64,000 nt of DNA, from the NCBI RefSeq assembly GCF_900114055.1, contig NZ_FORR01000001.1:124001-188000 (forward strand). Reading direction: 5' to 3'. Positions within the stretch are counted from its first letter, which is position 1; each line of letters starts with the position of its first letter. Below are positions 18,942 to 28,261 of this stretch, piece by piece. The DNA is from Thermoflavimicrobium dichotomicum (GTDB lineage: Bacteria > Bacillota > Bacilli > Thermoactinomycetales > Thermoactinomycetaceae). The translations under genes were made by a program, and so were the position numbers. The notes beneath the pieces were generated by a model. That model was given only the letters and a program-made list of their open reading frames with translations, had not been told where the DNA came from and did not search any database.

Positions 18942-19802
18942 ATGCCGGATTGGTTACAAATTATTCTAAGAACATTCATAGCGGTTACTAGTCTATTCAT
19001 CGCAACAAAGTTCTTAGGGAAAAGACAGGTTTCTCAACTTTCCTTTTTTGAATACATTACCGGGATTTCCATCGGCAGTATCGTTGCCTATACTTCCCTG
19101 GAATTGCAGCAAAAGTGGTATTTAGGAGTTGTTTCTTTGGCAGTATGGGTAGCCATCGCTTTTGGAATGGAGATGATTCAGTTAAAAAGCAAAAGATTGA
19201 GAACCCTTATTGATGGCAAAGAAACCGTATTGATCAAACACGGGAAGATTTTGGAAGAAAATCTGAAAAAAGAACGCCTGACGACCGATGAACTACTCGA
19301 ACAGCTACGGAAAAAGAATGTTTTTCTCGTATCTGATGTAGAGTTTGCCATGATAGAGCCGAGTGGCGATATTAATGTCCTTTTAAAGAAAGAAAATCAA
19401 CCACTTACACCCAAACATCTGGGAATCAAAGTAGGTCCAGAGGAAGAACCTCAAGCTGTCATCATGGATGGTAAAATTCTGGATGAACCACTCACAAAAC
19501 TGGGTTTGAATCGTGACTGGTTAAAGACGGAATTGGAGAAAATCGGTGTAACCTCAGAGAATGTTTTTCTCGGACAAGTTGATTCCTATGGTCAGTTATA
19601 TGTAGATCTGTATGATGATCAGATACAGGTTCCACAACCACAAGAAAAAGCCTCATTACTTGCCACGCTGAAAAAATGTGAAGCAGATATGGAAATGTTT
19701 GGCTTGTCAACCAACCATTCAGACGCCAAAGCGATGTACGAACAATGCTCCAGACAACTGCAAAAAGTGATTGAAGATGTGAAACCTCTCCTCATCCGCT
19801 AA
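18942..19802 (+). CDS. DUF421 (YetF-like) membrane protein with C-terminal DUF1657-like domain
   Basis: In this 286-residue protein the N-terminal part has three transmembrane segments and FLGKRQVSQLSFFEYITGISIGS, typical of DUF421. A cytoplasmic YetF domain (about 80-230) follows. The last 45 residues (SLLATLKKCEADMEMFGLS and so on) resemble the separate DUF1657 protein encoded divergently next door. Membership in spore or germination-associated sets is known for relatives; the function here is inferred only. The ATG at 18942 follows GGAGGGAG. Confidence 0.86.
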   Translation: MPDWLQIILRTFIAVTSLFIATKFLGKRQVSQLSFFEYITGISIGSIVAYTSLELQQKWYLGVVSLAVWVAIAFGMEMIQLKSKRLRTLIDGKETVLIKHGKILEENLKKERLTTDELLEQLRKKNVFLVSDVEFAMIEPSGDINVLLKKENQPLTPKHLGIKVGPEEEPQAVIMDGKILDEPLTKLGLNRDWLKTELEKIGVTSENVFLGQVDSYGQLYVDLYDDQIQVPQPQEKASLLATLKKCEADMEMFGLSTNHSDAKAMYEQCSRQLQKVIEDVKPLLIR

Positions 19803-19828
19803 AAGCTACTGAGAAAAATTAGTAGCTT
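19803..19828 (+). terminator. First copy of a duplicated terminator hairpin (lacks T-tract)
   Basis: AAGCTACT / AGTAGCTT arms directly after the stop codon of the DUF421 gene. Instead of a T-run it continues into repeat copy B; an almost identical hairpin with a T-run follows the repeat at 19950. Confidence 0.8.
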
Positions 19829-19949
19829 CAGCTTGTCGACAAAGTTTCCGTTATATGCCGGTTTTCCTTTTCCGTTTCACTCCCGTTGCTTAAATACGAG
19901 CAAGAAGTCGTTCAACTGGAAAAGGAAAACCGGGTTTGTCAACAGTCTG
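19829..19949 (+). repeat. Terminator-associated hairpin repeat, copy B
   Basis: The best-preserved copy. Ends are CAGCTTGTCGACAAA and, inverted, CAGACTGTTGACAAA. Arms are GCCGGTTTTCCTTTTCC and GGAAAAGGAAAACCGGG; the 5' arm carries an extra unpaired TTTCCGTTATATG. Flanked by direct copies of about 26 bp containing the host terminator hairpin. Confidence 0.88.
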
Positions 19950-19983
19950 AAGCTACTGAGAAAAATCAAGTAGCTTATTTTCT
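19950..19983 (+). terminator. Second copy of the duplicated terminator, with T-tract
   Basis: The same AAGCTACT / AGTAGCTT arms and GAGAAAAAT loop start as at 19803, here followed by ATTTTCTG. Together with the first copy it looks like a large target-site duplication around repeat copy B. Confidence 0.8.
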
Positions 19984-20011
19984 GTGCATAGAAGATCTCA
20001 AGATTCCGTTT

Positions 20012-20482
20012 TTAATGTGCTTCTGATTCCTTCAGCTTTCGGCTTTTCCTTTGCGCTCGCAATAATTTCACAGATAAATATACACCTGATAATGTCAAGA
20101 AAATCATGCTAATAGCGGCAATATCAATGATCCACTTAATGTCCATATCCCCTAATCGCCCTTCATGGAGGCCTTTAACGATTCCCATTAATGAGTTTTC
20201 ACCCTCTCCTTTTGGGAAACCTTTCATTGACCCGAACTCTTTCTGTTTAGAGTCCGTATCTATTGACTTTTCTCCTTGTTTAAGATTGCCTGTTGGAGGT
20301 TGCGTCTGTTCAGCCTTCCCTTCTGAAGGTTGCCCTTGCTCTTGCATACTCATGGGCCGACTCTTCGGCTGCTGCCCCATTAGCCACGGTTCAGTCAATA
20401 ACAACCCTGTAACGGCTTCCATAAGCAAAAAAGCAGATGTAACCAATCCGATCCATAAATGCGCTTGTCTCATCTTTTTCAT
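20012..20482 (-). CDS. PepSY-associated transmembrane-type protein
   Basis: This 156-residue protein starts with MKKMRQAHLWIGLVTSAFL, the usual first helix of PepSY-TM proteins. A long hydrophilic loop (Gln/Lys/Gly-rich, about 35-105) follows, then a second helix near the C-terminus (IIDIAAISMIFLTLSGVYL). It is much shorter than full PepSY-TM proteins. The start is the ATG at 20482 after AAGGAGG. It lies downstream of a sensor kinase on the same strand and may be part of the same signalling unit; this is inference. Confidence 0.72.
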   Translation of the reverse strand: MKKMRQAHLWIGLVTSAFLLMEAVTGLLLTEPWLMGQQPKSRPMSMQEQGQPSEGKAEQTQPPTGNLKQGEKSIDTDSKQKEFGSMKGFPKGEGENSLMGIVKGLHEGRLGDMDIKWIIDIAAISMIFLTLSGVYLSVKLLRAQRKSRKLKESEAH

Positions 20483-20589
20483 ACTTGATCCTCCTTGTAC
20501 ACTCTTGAACAAGATTTGAGTTTAAAGGAGAATGGTGAAAATATGATGAAAAATAAACGCAAGATATTCTAATAACCTTATGCGAACTT

Positions 20590-20694
20590 GTTGACAAAAG
20601 TATCCGTTCTTGCTCCGGAATCCGCTTCTTTCTCCGTAACGACCTCGATTTCCCTCGCTACTACGAAAGATACCGATTCCTCCAGCTTTGTCAT
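20590..20694. repeat. Diverged member of the hairpin repeat family, copy E (tentative)
   Basis: It starts TTGTTGACAAAAGTATCCGTT and continues TGCTCCGG, like the 5' arm of copies A and B. Its paired arms are GGAATCCGCTTCTTTC and GAAAGATACCGATTCC, a different sequence that keeps the same stem position, followed by CTTTGTCA. It lies immediately after the sensor kinase stop codon. Homology is weaker than for A-C. Confidence 0.5.
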
Positions 20695-20695
20695 C

Positions 20696-22018
20696 TCACC
20701 CTGACGCAAGGTTTTCATCACTAACCTTACACCTTCTTTTTTGTGTAACAGAGAAGGGAATTCTGATCGTAAAAGTGCTTCCTTTTCCCAATTCACTGGA
20801 AACATGAATGGTTCCCTGATGAGCTTCCACAATCCACTTGGCAATCGCCAATCCCAACCCATGTCCGCCCATTTGCCGGGACCGTGATTTATCCGCCCGA
20901 TAAAAACGGTCAAATATACGATCATAATCTTCAGGCTTTATGCCAATTCCCGTGTCTTGCACCACTACACATAACATTGAACGATGTTCGCTCGCTTCAA
21001 CAGAAAGGGACAGATGGACTTCTCCACCGTTCGGAGTGTATTTAATCGCATTATCCAGCAAAATATACAATAGCTGTGTTAATTTTTCTGAATCTCCATG
21101 TATAACAAGCGTTTCAGGAACGTGTAAATGGAGATTGATCTGTTTTGACGCCGCAAGCGGTTGAACCGCTTGAATTACCTTTTCCGCATGAGGTCGAAAA
21201 TCAAATGTTTCGTGCAATATTTCGATTGTCCCGGAATCCGAGCGAGCCAATGTCAATAAATCACTAACAAGTTTGGTCATGCGCTTTACTTCATCTTTCA
21301 TATTGGACAGCAGCTTGCGGGAAAAATCATCCGCTTCTATACTTTCCGTCATTTCCATTGCATTAATAGAAGATAACATGACACTTAAAGGAGTGCGCAA
21401 CTCATGAGATGCATCCGCTACAAATTCACGTTGCCTTGTAAAAGCTTGAATAATGGGAACCATAGCACGTTTCGACATCAAATAACCAATGAACAGAGCA
21501 ACTCCAAAAAATAAAACAGCCAATCCCACCAGTATTACCAAAAGCCACCTCAACAATTGATAAAGAAATGAAATGTCTTTTCCTATATACAGGGTCCCGA
21601 TCAGTTGGTCTCTATAAAAAATGGGACAGCCAGTCATGATAAGATCAATTTCAATATCCTCTGATGGTTGAAATGATTCCTTTCCACCCATTTTCTTATT
21701 CTTATCGTGTCTCTCCCATGCAGGACGGGCTGCCCGCAATCTCTCATGACGAATTTCTTTATGTGCCGGAACCCATCCCTGTATGAGATTAAGCAAGTCC
21801 GGACGCAGTCGCGGGCTGATTTCGTTTCCCAAAATAAGCTGTCCTTTAGAATCGACCACATAATAAAAAAATTGATTCTCTCCAGCCGTAATGGCCTCTT
21901 GTTTCTGACTCTCTGGAGGGATCATTCCGTTGTTTTCCTTTAAATAATCTTCGAGCATTCTTCTTTCCTGGTTGACCTGTAATTGAAGTTCATGTTTCTG
22001 ATTATGTAAAATCCCCAC
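20696..22018 (-). CDS. Sensor histidine kinase, apparently missing its N-terminal membrane helix
   Basis: Visible as 440 residues from a GTG with no ribosome site. An extracytoplasmic-type sensor region (about 1-155) is followed by one transmembrane segment (156-181), a short HAMP-like link, the phospho-acceptor box with His205 (FVADASHELRTPL), and an HATPase domain with N, G1 (VQDTGIGI), F and G2 (GGHGLGLAI) boxes. Two-helix kinases of this type normally begin with a first membrane helix; here an in-frame stop lies just upstream. No response regulator gene is adjacent. It may be a 5'-truncated remnant or use an unusual start. Confidence 0.75.
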   Translation of the reverse strand: MGILHNQKHELQLQVNQERRMLEDYLKENNGMIPPESQKQEAITAGENQFFYYVVDSKGQLILGNEISPRLRPDLLNLIQGWVPAHKEIRHERLRAARPAWERHDKNKKMGGKESFQPSEDIEIDLIMTGCPIFYRDQLIGTLYIGKDISFLYQLLRWLLVILVGLAVLFFGVALFIGYLMSKRAMVPIIQAFTRQREFVADASHELRTPLSVMLSSINAMEMTESIEADDFSRKLLSNMKDEVKRMTKLVSDLLTLARSDSGTIEILHETFDFRPHAEKVIQAVQPLAASKQINLHLHVPETLVIHGDSEKLTQLLYILLDNAIKYTPNGGEVHLSLSVEASEHRSMLCVVVQDTGIGIKPEDYDRIFDRFYRADKSRSRQMGGHGLGLAIAKWIVEAHQGTIHVSSELGKGSTFTIRIPFSVTQKRRCKVSDENLASG

Positions 22019-22138
22019 GTAAAGTATCTGCGGATTCGTATCTGGTTAACAATAACTTCAAATGTTGATTAAATGACTGGAAAAACGTTCTGACTTGTAA
22101 TTAGGAGCGATTTTTTATTTGTCTAAATATAAGGAAGA

Positions 22139-22183
22139 GTGCTGACCCAAAAGGTCACTTAAAGTGATCTTTTGGGTCAGCAC
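22139..22183 (-). terminator. Long near-perfect palindromic hairpin, terminator of the 119-residue gene
   Basis: Arms of 22 bases (GTGCTGACCCAAAAG...) pair with a single G-U-type mismatch and almost no loop. On the minus strand it follows the stop of the gene at 22200 and precedes TCTTCCTTATATTT. The stem is unusually long for a terminator. Confidence 0.65.
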
Positions 22184-22199
22184 CAATTGATTTCACTTC

Positions 22200-22559
22200 T
22201 CACTTGAAAAACAGGTCAATTAAACTGATCACCAACTGGGAAGAAGCAAGCATCCCTCTGTACTGATCAAGTCGATCACTAAACTGACGAAACTTCCCCT
22301 CATTTTCTTTTGCTTGACCTGAATTTAGATCTCTTTTCAATGACCTAATATCATTTAATAAACCATCCTTTTCTTCAGCAGGCAGATCAGAATCATTAAC
22401 TTCATTTTGAAGCTTGGTTAACCCTTTATTTAAATTTATTGTAACTTCAGAGTGAGTGGAATTCATATATCCTGTTGCATTGTCTCCAGATATAACCTGA
22501 CCATAATTGTCACCACCAAAATTAACTCCGCCTGAATTTTGTCTTTTTTCATTATTCAT
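22200..22559 (-). CDS. Unknown soluble protein with N-terminal GDNYGQV motif (divergent pair, partner 1)
   Basis: I do not recognise a named family. The protein has 119 residues from the ATG at 22559, chosen because AAGGAG sits 8 bases upstream. A Gly/Asn-rich start contains GGVNFGGDNYGQVISGDNA, then a helical, charged domain (about 40-119) with a heptad-like LTKLQNEVND stretch, ending in a hydrophobic LVISLIDLFFK. The motif recurs at the N-terminus of the divergent membrane protein gene 87 bases away, so the two probably act together. Codon and base use are more AT-rich than neighbouring housekeeping genes. Confidence 0.75.
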   Translation of the reverse strand: MNNEKRQNSGGVNFGGDNYGQVISGDNATGYMNSTHSEVTINLNKGLTKLQNEVNDSDLPAEEKDGLLNDIRSLKRDLNSGQAKENEGKFRQFSDRLDQYRGMLASSQLVISLIDLFFK

Positions 22560-22646
22560 CCATATCACTCCTTGCTTAAATGAAAAAAACTATATTATAA
22601 TAATACAATAAATACTTTGAAAATTCTATGTAAAGGAGTGGCCTTA

Positions 22647-23318
22647 TTGAAAAAAAATAATCGCCCTAATGTTCGATTTGAAGGTGACAACTACGGACAA
22701 GTGAATGTAGGAAATGTAGCAAAAGGAGATATGAATGTCATCATACAACCAGATGACTATGATGAAATTAATAAGGTAAAATTAGAGCACGGGCAGCCAG
22801 TATCAGAAAAAGGAACGTATCCATCCTGGATAATCACTCTCGCTAAAATATATTTCGTAGCTGAAAAACTATATAAGTTTGGTTTGCCAATAGGTATATT
22901 AATTATGTTACATCATACTTATCATTACATTGGCGGTATTATTGCAATCATCGGAACAATTTCGCTTATGTATTGTAAGATAGTAGATTTTATTTACAAT
23001 CGAGAATATTATCTAGTGTTTGTCGCACAAGGTGTTTATTGGACAATGATATATTATTTTTCGAAAGTTACCAGTTTAGGCTTTTTACATTCTTTTAATG
23101 CCCTTGCTAATGCTGTAGCTTTTTACTTTGCTTGGTCAATTATTACAGCTGGACCATACTATTTAATACAAAAAATAAAAGGAAAATTATCCGGAAAAAA
23201 AAATCAGCTTACTCATATATATGTAGTTCCACAGGAATACAAGATAATAAATATTTTAAATACGCAGTATAATGTTTCACTTGGCGGCAATGATAAAAAC
23301 AAAACAAAGTCACACTAG
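22647..23318 (+). CDS. Unknown membrane protein with N-terminal GDNYGQV motif (divergent pair, partner 2)
   Basis: The protein has 223 residues from a TTG at 22647, preceded by AAAGGAG; the longer frame from 22617 would bury that site. An N-terminal segment RPNVRFEGDNYGQVNVGN aligns with that of the divergent neighbour. Four or so hydrophobic helices follow between about residues 50 and 185, then a basic cytoplasmic-type tail. No family is recognised. The gene is AT-rich and lies among accessory genes beside a tRNA, consistent with horizontal gain. A membrane effector or sensor paired with the soluble protein is my inference. Confidence 0.72.
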   Translation: MKKNNRPNVRFEGDNYGQVNVGNVAKGDMNVIIQPDDYDEINKVKLEHGQPVSEKGTYPSWIITLAKIYFVAEKLYKFGLPIGILIMLHHTYHYIGGIIAIIGTISLMYCKIVDFIYNREYYLVFVAQGVYWTMIYYFSKVTSLGFLHSFNALANAVAFYFAWSIITAGPYYLIQKIKGKLSGKKNQLTHIYVVPQEYKIINILNTQYNVSLGGNDKNKTKSH

Positions 23319-23366
23319 ACCAAACTACCTTTCAGGGTGTCTCTATTTACAAATCCTGAGAACAGC

Positions 23367-23394
23367 AAAAAGCCGCGAGATTTCGCGGCTTTCC
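23367..23394 (-). terminator. Terminator of the tRNA-Ala gene
   Basis: A 10-bp stem (AAAGCCGCGA / TCGCGGCTTT) immediately 3' of the tRNA on the minus strand, followed by TTGC. Confidence 0.85.
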
Positions 23395-23396
23395 TT

Positions 23397-23472
23397 TGGT
23401 GGAGCATAGCGGGCTCGAACCGCCGACCTCTACACTGCCAGTGTAGCGCTCTCCCAGCTGAGCTAATGCCCC
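23397..23472 (-). tRNA. tRNA-Ala (anticodon GGC)
   Basis: The cloverleaf folds with acceptor GGGGCAT / ATGCTCC, D-arm AGCTCAGCTGGGAGAGC, anticodon loop CTGGCAG, and T-loop GGTTCGAGCC. CCA is encoded. The anticodon GGC reads alanine codons GCC and GCU. Confidence 0.96.
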
Positions 23473-23825
23473 ATGTATAACTAACAACTTTATTTTAAAA
23501 AAACCTTTTTCAAATGTCAAGAGGCTAATTGGCTTTAAATAGAAAAAGATGATCCTTAAACCAATGAACTGTATGAAGTACTTCTAAATGATACTCAAGA
23601 TCAACAAAAACATTGTTATGCGCATGATCCCCCACGATTGAGCATGCTGGAAAGTGCCTTTACAACCAAAAGAAAATCAAGGTAGCATGCCCAATCGCAG
23701 AATAATCACGCAAAAAAAGCTTTAAAGGTAGATAAAAACGGCTCCTCTAAACACGTTGACCCATCACTAAGTAACCATCTGCTTGGCAGGCATCCAAACT
23801 CTTTTGTTTCAAAAGTCCTGCCTTC
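23473..23825. other. Gap of about 350 bases without a recognised gene
   Basis: It lies between tRNA-Ala and the TerC gene 3' end. A + strand stretch around 23560-23690 reads as a broken frame (YEVLLNDTQDQQKHCYAHDPP... then a stop) that may be the remnant of a lost gene; I could not identify it. No terminator for the TerC gene is obvious. Confidence 0.35.
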
Positions 23826-24518
23826 TTATTCCGCGTAATCCACATCTCTGATCTGAACTTGCTTTTTGTGCTTCAGTTTTTTAAACAAATGTCCAGCCCA
23901 TGGCACAATGGCCACCACAATCAAAATAAATCCATATTTGATCAAAGGATCCTGGAAATACATGGTGATCAACTTTTCATCCACAATCATTTTCGCAGCT
24001 GTAAATGCCAATACACCTGAACCGACATAAATAATCCATGGGAGCTTCTCCATCAGTTTTAGAATCATGGTACTACCCCATACCATAATGGGTACACTGA
24101 TCATAAGCCCCAGCAAAACCAGCCAAAAGCTGCCATGAGCCGCCCCTGCTACCGCCAATACATTGTCCAATCCCATGACAGCATCTGCAATAATAATGGT
24201 GCGAATCGCCGCCCACATACTACTGGTCGCTTCGACATTATGATCTTTTTCTTCAATCAATAGCTTAACTGCGATCCAGATTAGAACGATACCACCCATC
24301 AGCAACAAACCTGGAATTTTCAGTAACCATACCACTGCCAGTGTCGCCAGTGCTCTAACAATTACCGCTCCAATCGTTCCCCAAACAATCACTTTCTTTT
24401 GCTTGTCCTTGGGAAGATTGCGCGCCGCCAAGCCTAATACAATGGCGTTGTCTCCTGCCAACACCAGATCAATGATGACAATGGACAATAAAGCAGTTAA
24501 AAATTCTGTTACACCCAT
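23826..24518 (-). CDS. TerC/YkoY-family integral membrane protein, probable manganese exporter
   Basis: About 230 residues with seven hydrophobic helices and the conserved acidic motifs DLVLAGDNAIVLGLAAR (helix 1) and DAVMGLDNVLAVAGAA of the TerC family. Bacillus relatives under yybP-ykoY riboswitches take part in Mn2+ efflux or metalation of exported enzymes. The start is the ATG at 24518, about 10 bases after GGGGGG; ATG 24527 is possible but too close. The riboswitch upstream supports a manganese role. Confidence 0.9.
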   Translation of the reverse strand: MGVTEFLTALLSIVIIDLVLAGDNAIVLGLAARNLPKDKQKKVIVWGTIGAVIVRALATLAVVWLLKIPGLLLMGGIVLIWIAVKLLIEEKDHNVEATSSMWAAIRTIIIADAVMGLDNVLAVAGAAHGSFWLVLLGLMISVPIMVWGSTMILKLMEKLPWIIYVGSGVLAFTAAKMIVDEKLITMYFQDPLIKYGFILIVVAIVPWAGHLFKKLKHKKQVQIRDVDYAE

Positions 24519-24555
24519 GAAACTCATACCCCCCAAATTTATTTGGTATCCATAT

Positions 24556-24684
24556 GAAATAAAAAGACCTTTACTTTTTCATGCCGAAAAAGTAAAGGTC
24601 TTGCTAACAACATCGAATGTTGCCAACAAAGCCGAGGCCAATGCCTGTAATGACGACTTTGTTGTAATAGCTACTCCCCTTTAA
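24556..24684 (-). promoter_or_regulatory. yybP-ykoY (Mn2+) riboswitch with terminator expression platform
   Basis: On the minus strand the leader begins AAAGGGGAGTAGCTATTAC and continues with GCCTCGGCTTTGTTGGCAAC and AGCAAGACCTTTACTTTTTC, the pattern of the yybP-ykoY class. The 3' end forms a 17-bp hairpin (AAGACCTTTACTTTTTC paired with GAAAAAGTAAAGGTCTT, 24563-24602) followed by TTTTTATTTC. Manganese binding should favour readthrough into the TerC gene. Class recognition is from memory, but the match in several blocks is strong. Confidence 0.9.
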
Positions 24685-24850
24685 CTCAAAAAGAAATGAT
24701 TCTATTAAAATTCCTCTACTATAATAATCGAAATGATATCTTTAGTCAATAAAATTTTTAGAAAAGATAGAGTAATGGTAATCAACTCCATTCGGGTAAA
24801 CAAAAAAGTTCCCCTCATTCGCCATTTATTAAAAGAACAAATTTTCCTCC

Positions 24851-24879
24851 TTGTCATACAAAACATTTTCGTTTAAAAT
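24851..24879 (+). promoter_or_regulatory. Putative sigma-A promoter of metY
   Basis: TTGTCA, 17-base spacer, TAAAAT; about 50 bases before the metY start. No S-box (SAM riboswitch) or T-box pattern is visible in the leader. Confidence 0.55.
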
Positions 24880-24908
24880 CAACTAAACAGATAGGAATTA
24901 TAGATTAA

Positions 24909-26231
<1,323 letters not shown>

Positions 26232-26238
26232 GTAAATA

Positions 26239-26277
26239 AAACAGCCTTTGCTTCTTTTTTGGAAACAAAGGCTGTTT
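26239..26277. terminator. Bidirectional terminator between metY and sat
   Basis: A 12-bp stem (AAACAGCCTTTG / CAAAGGCTGTTT) with TTTTATTT on the + side and a TTTATTT-type run on the minus side. It serves both convergent units. Confidence 0.88.
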
Positions 26278-26339
26278 TTTATTTGTATTCTATTTGGTTC
26301 ACAAAACTGATCTTATTTATTTCATCTCTAAATGTGGTT

Positions 26340-27506
26340 CTACTTTGAAACGGTTTGTTTTTTCCTTAATCCTTCAATTAATACTTGCACCACTTCTGGA
26401 CGTGAAAATTCAGGTGGTGGCATTTCACCTGCATAAAGCATTTGACGTACTTTGGTACCGGACAAAATCACATGGTACTCTGATGGATGCGGACATGTTT
26501 TGTAAGAAGCCATTCCTGCACATCGCCTGCAGTAAAAACTGTGTTCAAAGAAGAGAGGGGTAATGCCCAATTCTTCTGCCGTGAACTGTTCAAAAATCTT
26601 TTGCGCATCATAGGTACCATAATAATTGCCTACACCCGCATGATCCCGACCGACAATAAAGTGAGTACAACCATAATTTTTTCGGGCAATGGCATGAAAA
26701 ATCGCTTCACGCGGACCAGCATATCGCATTGCCGCTGGAAAAACGCCTAAAAAGACCCGCTCTGTTGGATAGTATTCTTTTAAAATGACTTCATAGCTTT
26801 TCAAACGCACATCTGCTGGTATATCATCCGCTTTGGTCGCTCCCACCAAAGGATGCAGGAAAAGCCCATCCACTGTTTCCAAAGCGGATTTTTGAATATA
26901 CTCGTGGGCTCGGTGAACAGGATTCCTCGTTTGAAATCCTACAATTCTCCGCCAACCACGATCGGCAAAAATTTTCCGTGTTTCTGCCGGTTCATAGTAG
27001 TGAGAAGCAAACACACCAAAATCAGGACGATTCAAAAGCCAGATATCCCCACCCACATAAAGGGAACTCTGGTTGACTAAACGGGCAACGCCTGGATGAT
27101 TGACGTCATTGGTCCCAAATACTTTTTTTGCTTCTTCCTCCACATCCACACGGTATACACTTTCGATTTGGACAACCGCAAGAATCATCCCATTTGGGTC
27201 TCGCAAAGCAAGATAAGCGGCTCGACGAACGGTTTCTTCCAGCTCTTCAGGCACCGGCAAAGTGACAGGAATACTCCAGACCGTACCATCAGCCAACCTC
27301 ATCTGGTCGCGAACGGAAATATAATCCTCTTCCTTCATAAAACCGGTTAACGGTGAAAAAATGCCTGTAGCCAAACATACCAAATCGGATCGGGTCACTT
27401 CTGAAACGGTTAGAGAAGGAAACTGTTTTGCCTTTTCCAACCACTCTTCTCTTCGTTCTCCATGCAGTACTCGCTGTACCAATGTTCCGCCATGTGGTGT
27501 GATCAT
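26340..27506 (-). CDS. sat: Sulfate adenylyltransferase (ATP sulfurylase)
   Basis: This 388-residue enzyme activates sulfate with ATP to adenosine 5'-phosphosulfate (APS). The substrate motifs [11 protein letters not shown] and GRDHAGVG and the N-terminal PUA-like region are present; length equals the Bacillus single-domain form with no APS kinase fusion. It is the last gene of the sulfate assimilation operon, 19 bases after cysH. Confidence 0.95.
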   Translation of the reverse strand: MITPHGGTLVQRVLHGERREEWLEKAKQFPSLTVSEVTRSDLVCLATGIFSPLTGFMKEEDYISVRDQMRLADGTVWSIPVTLPVPEELEETVRRAAYLALRDPNGMILAVVQIESVYRVDVEEEAKKVFGTNDVNHPGVARLVNQSSLYVGGDIWLLNRPDFGVFASHYYEPAETRKIFADRGWRRIVGFQTRNPVHRAHEYIQKSALETVDGLFLHPLVGATKADDIPADVRLKSYEVILKEYYPTERVFLGVFPAAMRYAGPREAIFHAIARKNYGCTHFIVGRDHAGVGNYYGTYDAQKIFEQFTAEELGITPLFFEHSFYCRRCAGMASYKTCPHPSEYHVILSGTKVRQMLYAGEMPPPEFSRPEVVQVLIEGLRKKQTVSK

Positions 27507-27525
27507 CTGCCAACTTCCTTTCCAG

Positions 27526-28248
27526 CTATTTCAACGGTGTATTATGGAGTCCACATTCGATTTTCTGTGTGCCTGCCCAACGTCCTGCTCTTGGATCTTC
27601 TCCTGGTTGAACAGGGCGTGTACATGGTAAACAGCCAATACTTGGGTAGTTTTGATCATGCAATGGATTGTATGGAATATTTTTTTCATGGATATAGTTC
27701 CATACCTGTTTTGAATTCCAAAATGCCAATGGATTCAATTTTACCAAGCCAAATGTTTGATCATACTCAACCACTTCCGTATGTGCACGAGTGGGAGCCT
27801 GTTCACGGCGAATCCCTGTAATCCAGCCTTGATATCTTTTTAAAAACTCTTTTAATGGCTCCACTTTCCGCAACCGACAACATATATCCGGATTTCGTGT
27901 CCAAAGTTTTTCACCATACTGTTTTGCTTGTTCTTCTAACGTTAACGTTGTAGCAACGCGGATAAACTCTTTCTGATAACGTTCAGCCAAACGATCTCGT
28001 GTTTGATATGTTTCAGGAAAGTGCAGGTCTGTGTCCAGATAGAAGATGTCTATACTTGGGTCTACCTCCAAAACCATATCGACGAGTGCCACATCTTCAT
28101 ATCCAAAACTGCATGCAAAGGTAAAAGCTGATGTGCCCAAACGTTCCAGTCCCCATCGAATGATCTCAATCGGATGGGCATCTCTCAATTCCTGTGCTAC
28201 CTGCTTTAATTCTTCTTTGGATGGAAACTCTTTTACAACCTGACTCAT
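27526..28248 (-). CDS. cysH: Phosphoadenylyl/adenylyl-sulfate reductase (assimilatory)
   Basis: This 240-residue thioredoxin-dependent enzyme reduces APS/PAPS to sulfite. The PAPS-reductase domain has [15 protein letters not shown]. Paired cysteines (DICCRLRK and GCLPCTRP) mark an iron-sulfur APS reductase type, and the catalytic tail is ECGLH. No APS kinase gene is in the operon, which fits direct APS reduction. The start is the ATG at 28248 with GGGAGG upstream; the frame extends to 28323 without a ribosome site. Confidence 0.93.
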   Translation of the reverse strand: MSQVVKEFPSKEELKQVAQELRDAHPIEIIRWGLERLGTSAFTFACSFGYEDVALVDMVLEVDPSIDIFYLDTDLHFPETYQTRDRLAERYQKEFIRVATTLTLEEQAKQYGEKLWTRNPDICCRLRKVEPLKEFLKRYQGWITGIRREQAPTRAHTEVVEYDQTFGLVKLNPLAFWNSKQVWNYIHEKNIPYNPLHDQNYPSIGCLPCTRPVQPGEDPRAGRWAGTQKIECGLHNTPLK

Positions 28249-28261
28249 ATTTCTTCCTCCC

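Noticed and set aside
23560-23700. Transposase remnant in the gap after tRNA-Ala
   Set aside because: A broken reading frame is visible but no transposase motif could be recognised, so no mobile element is claimed.
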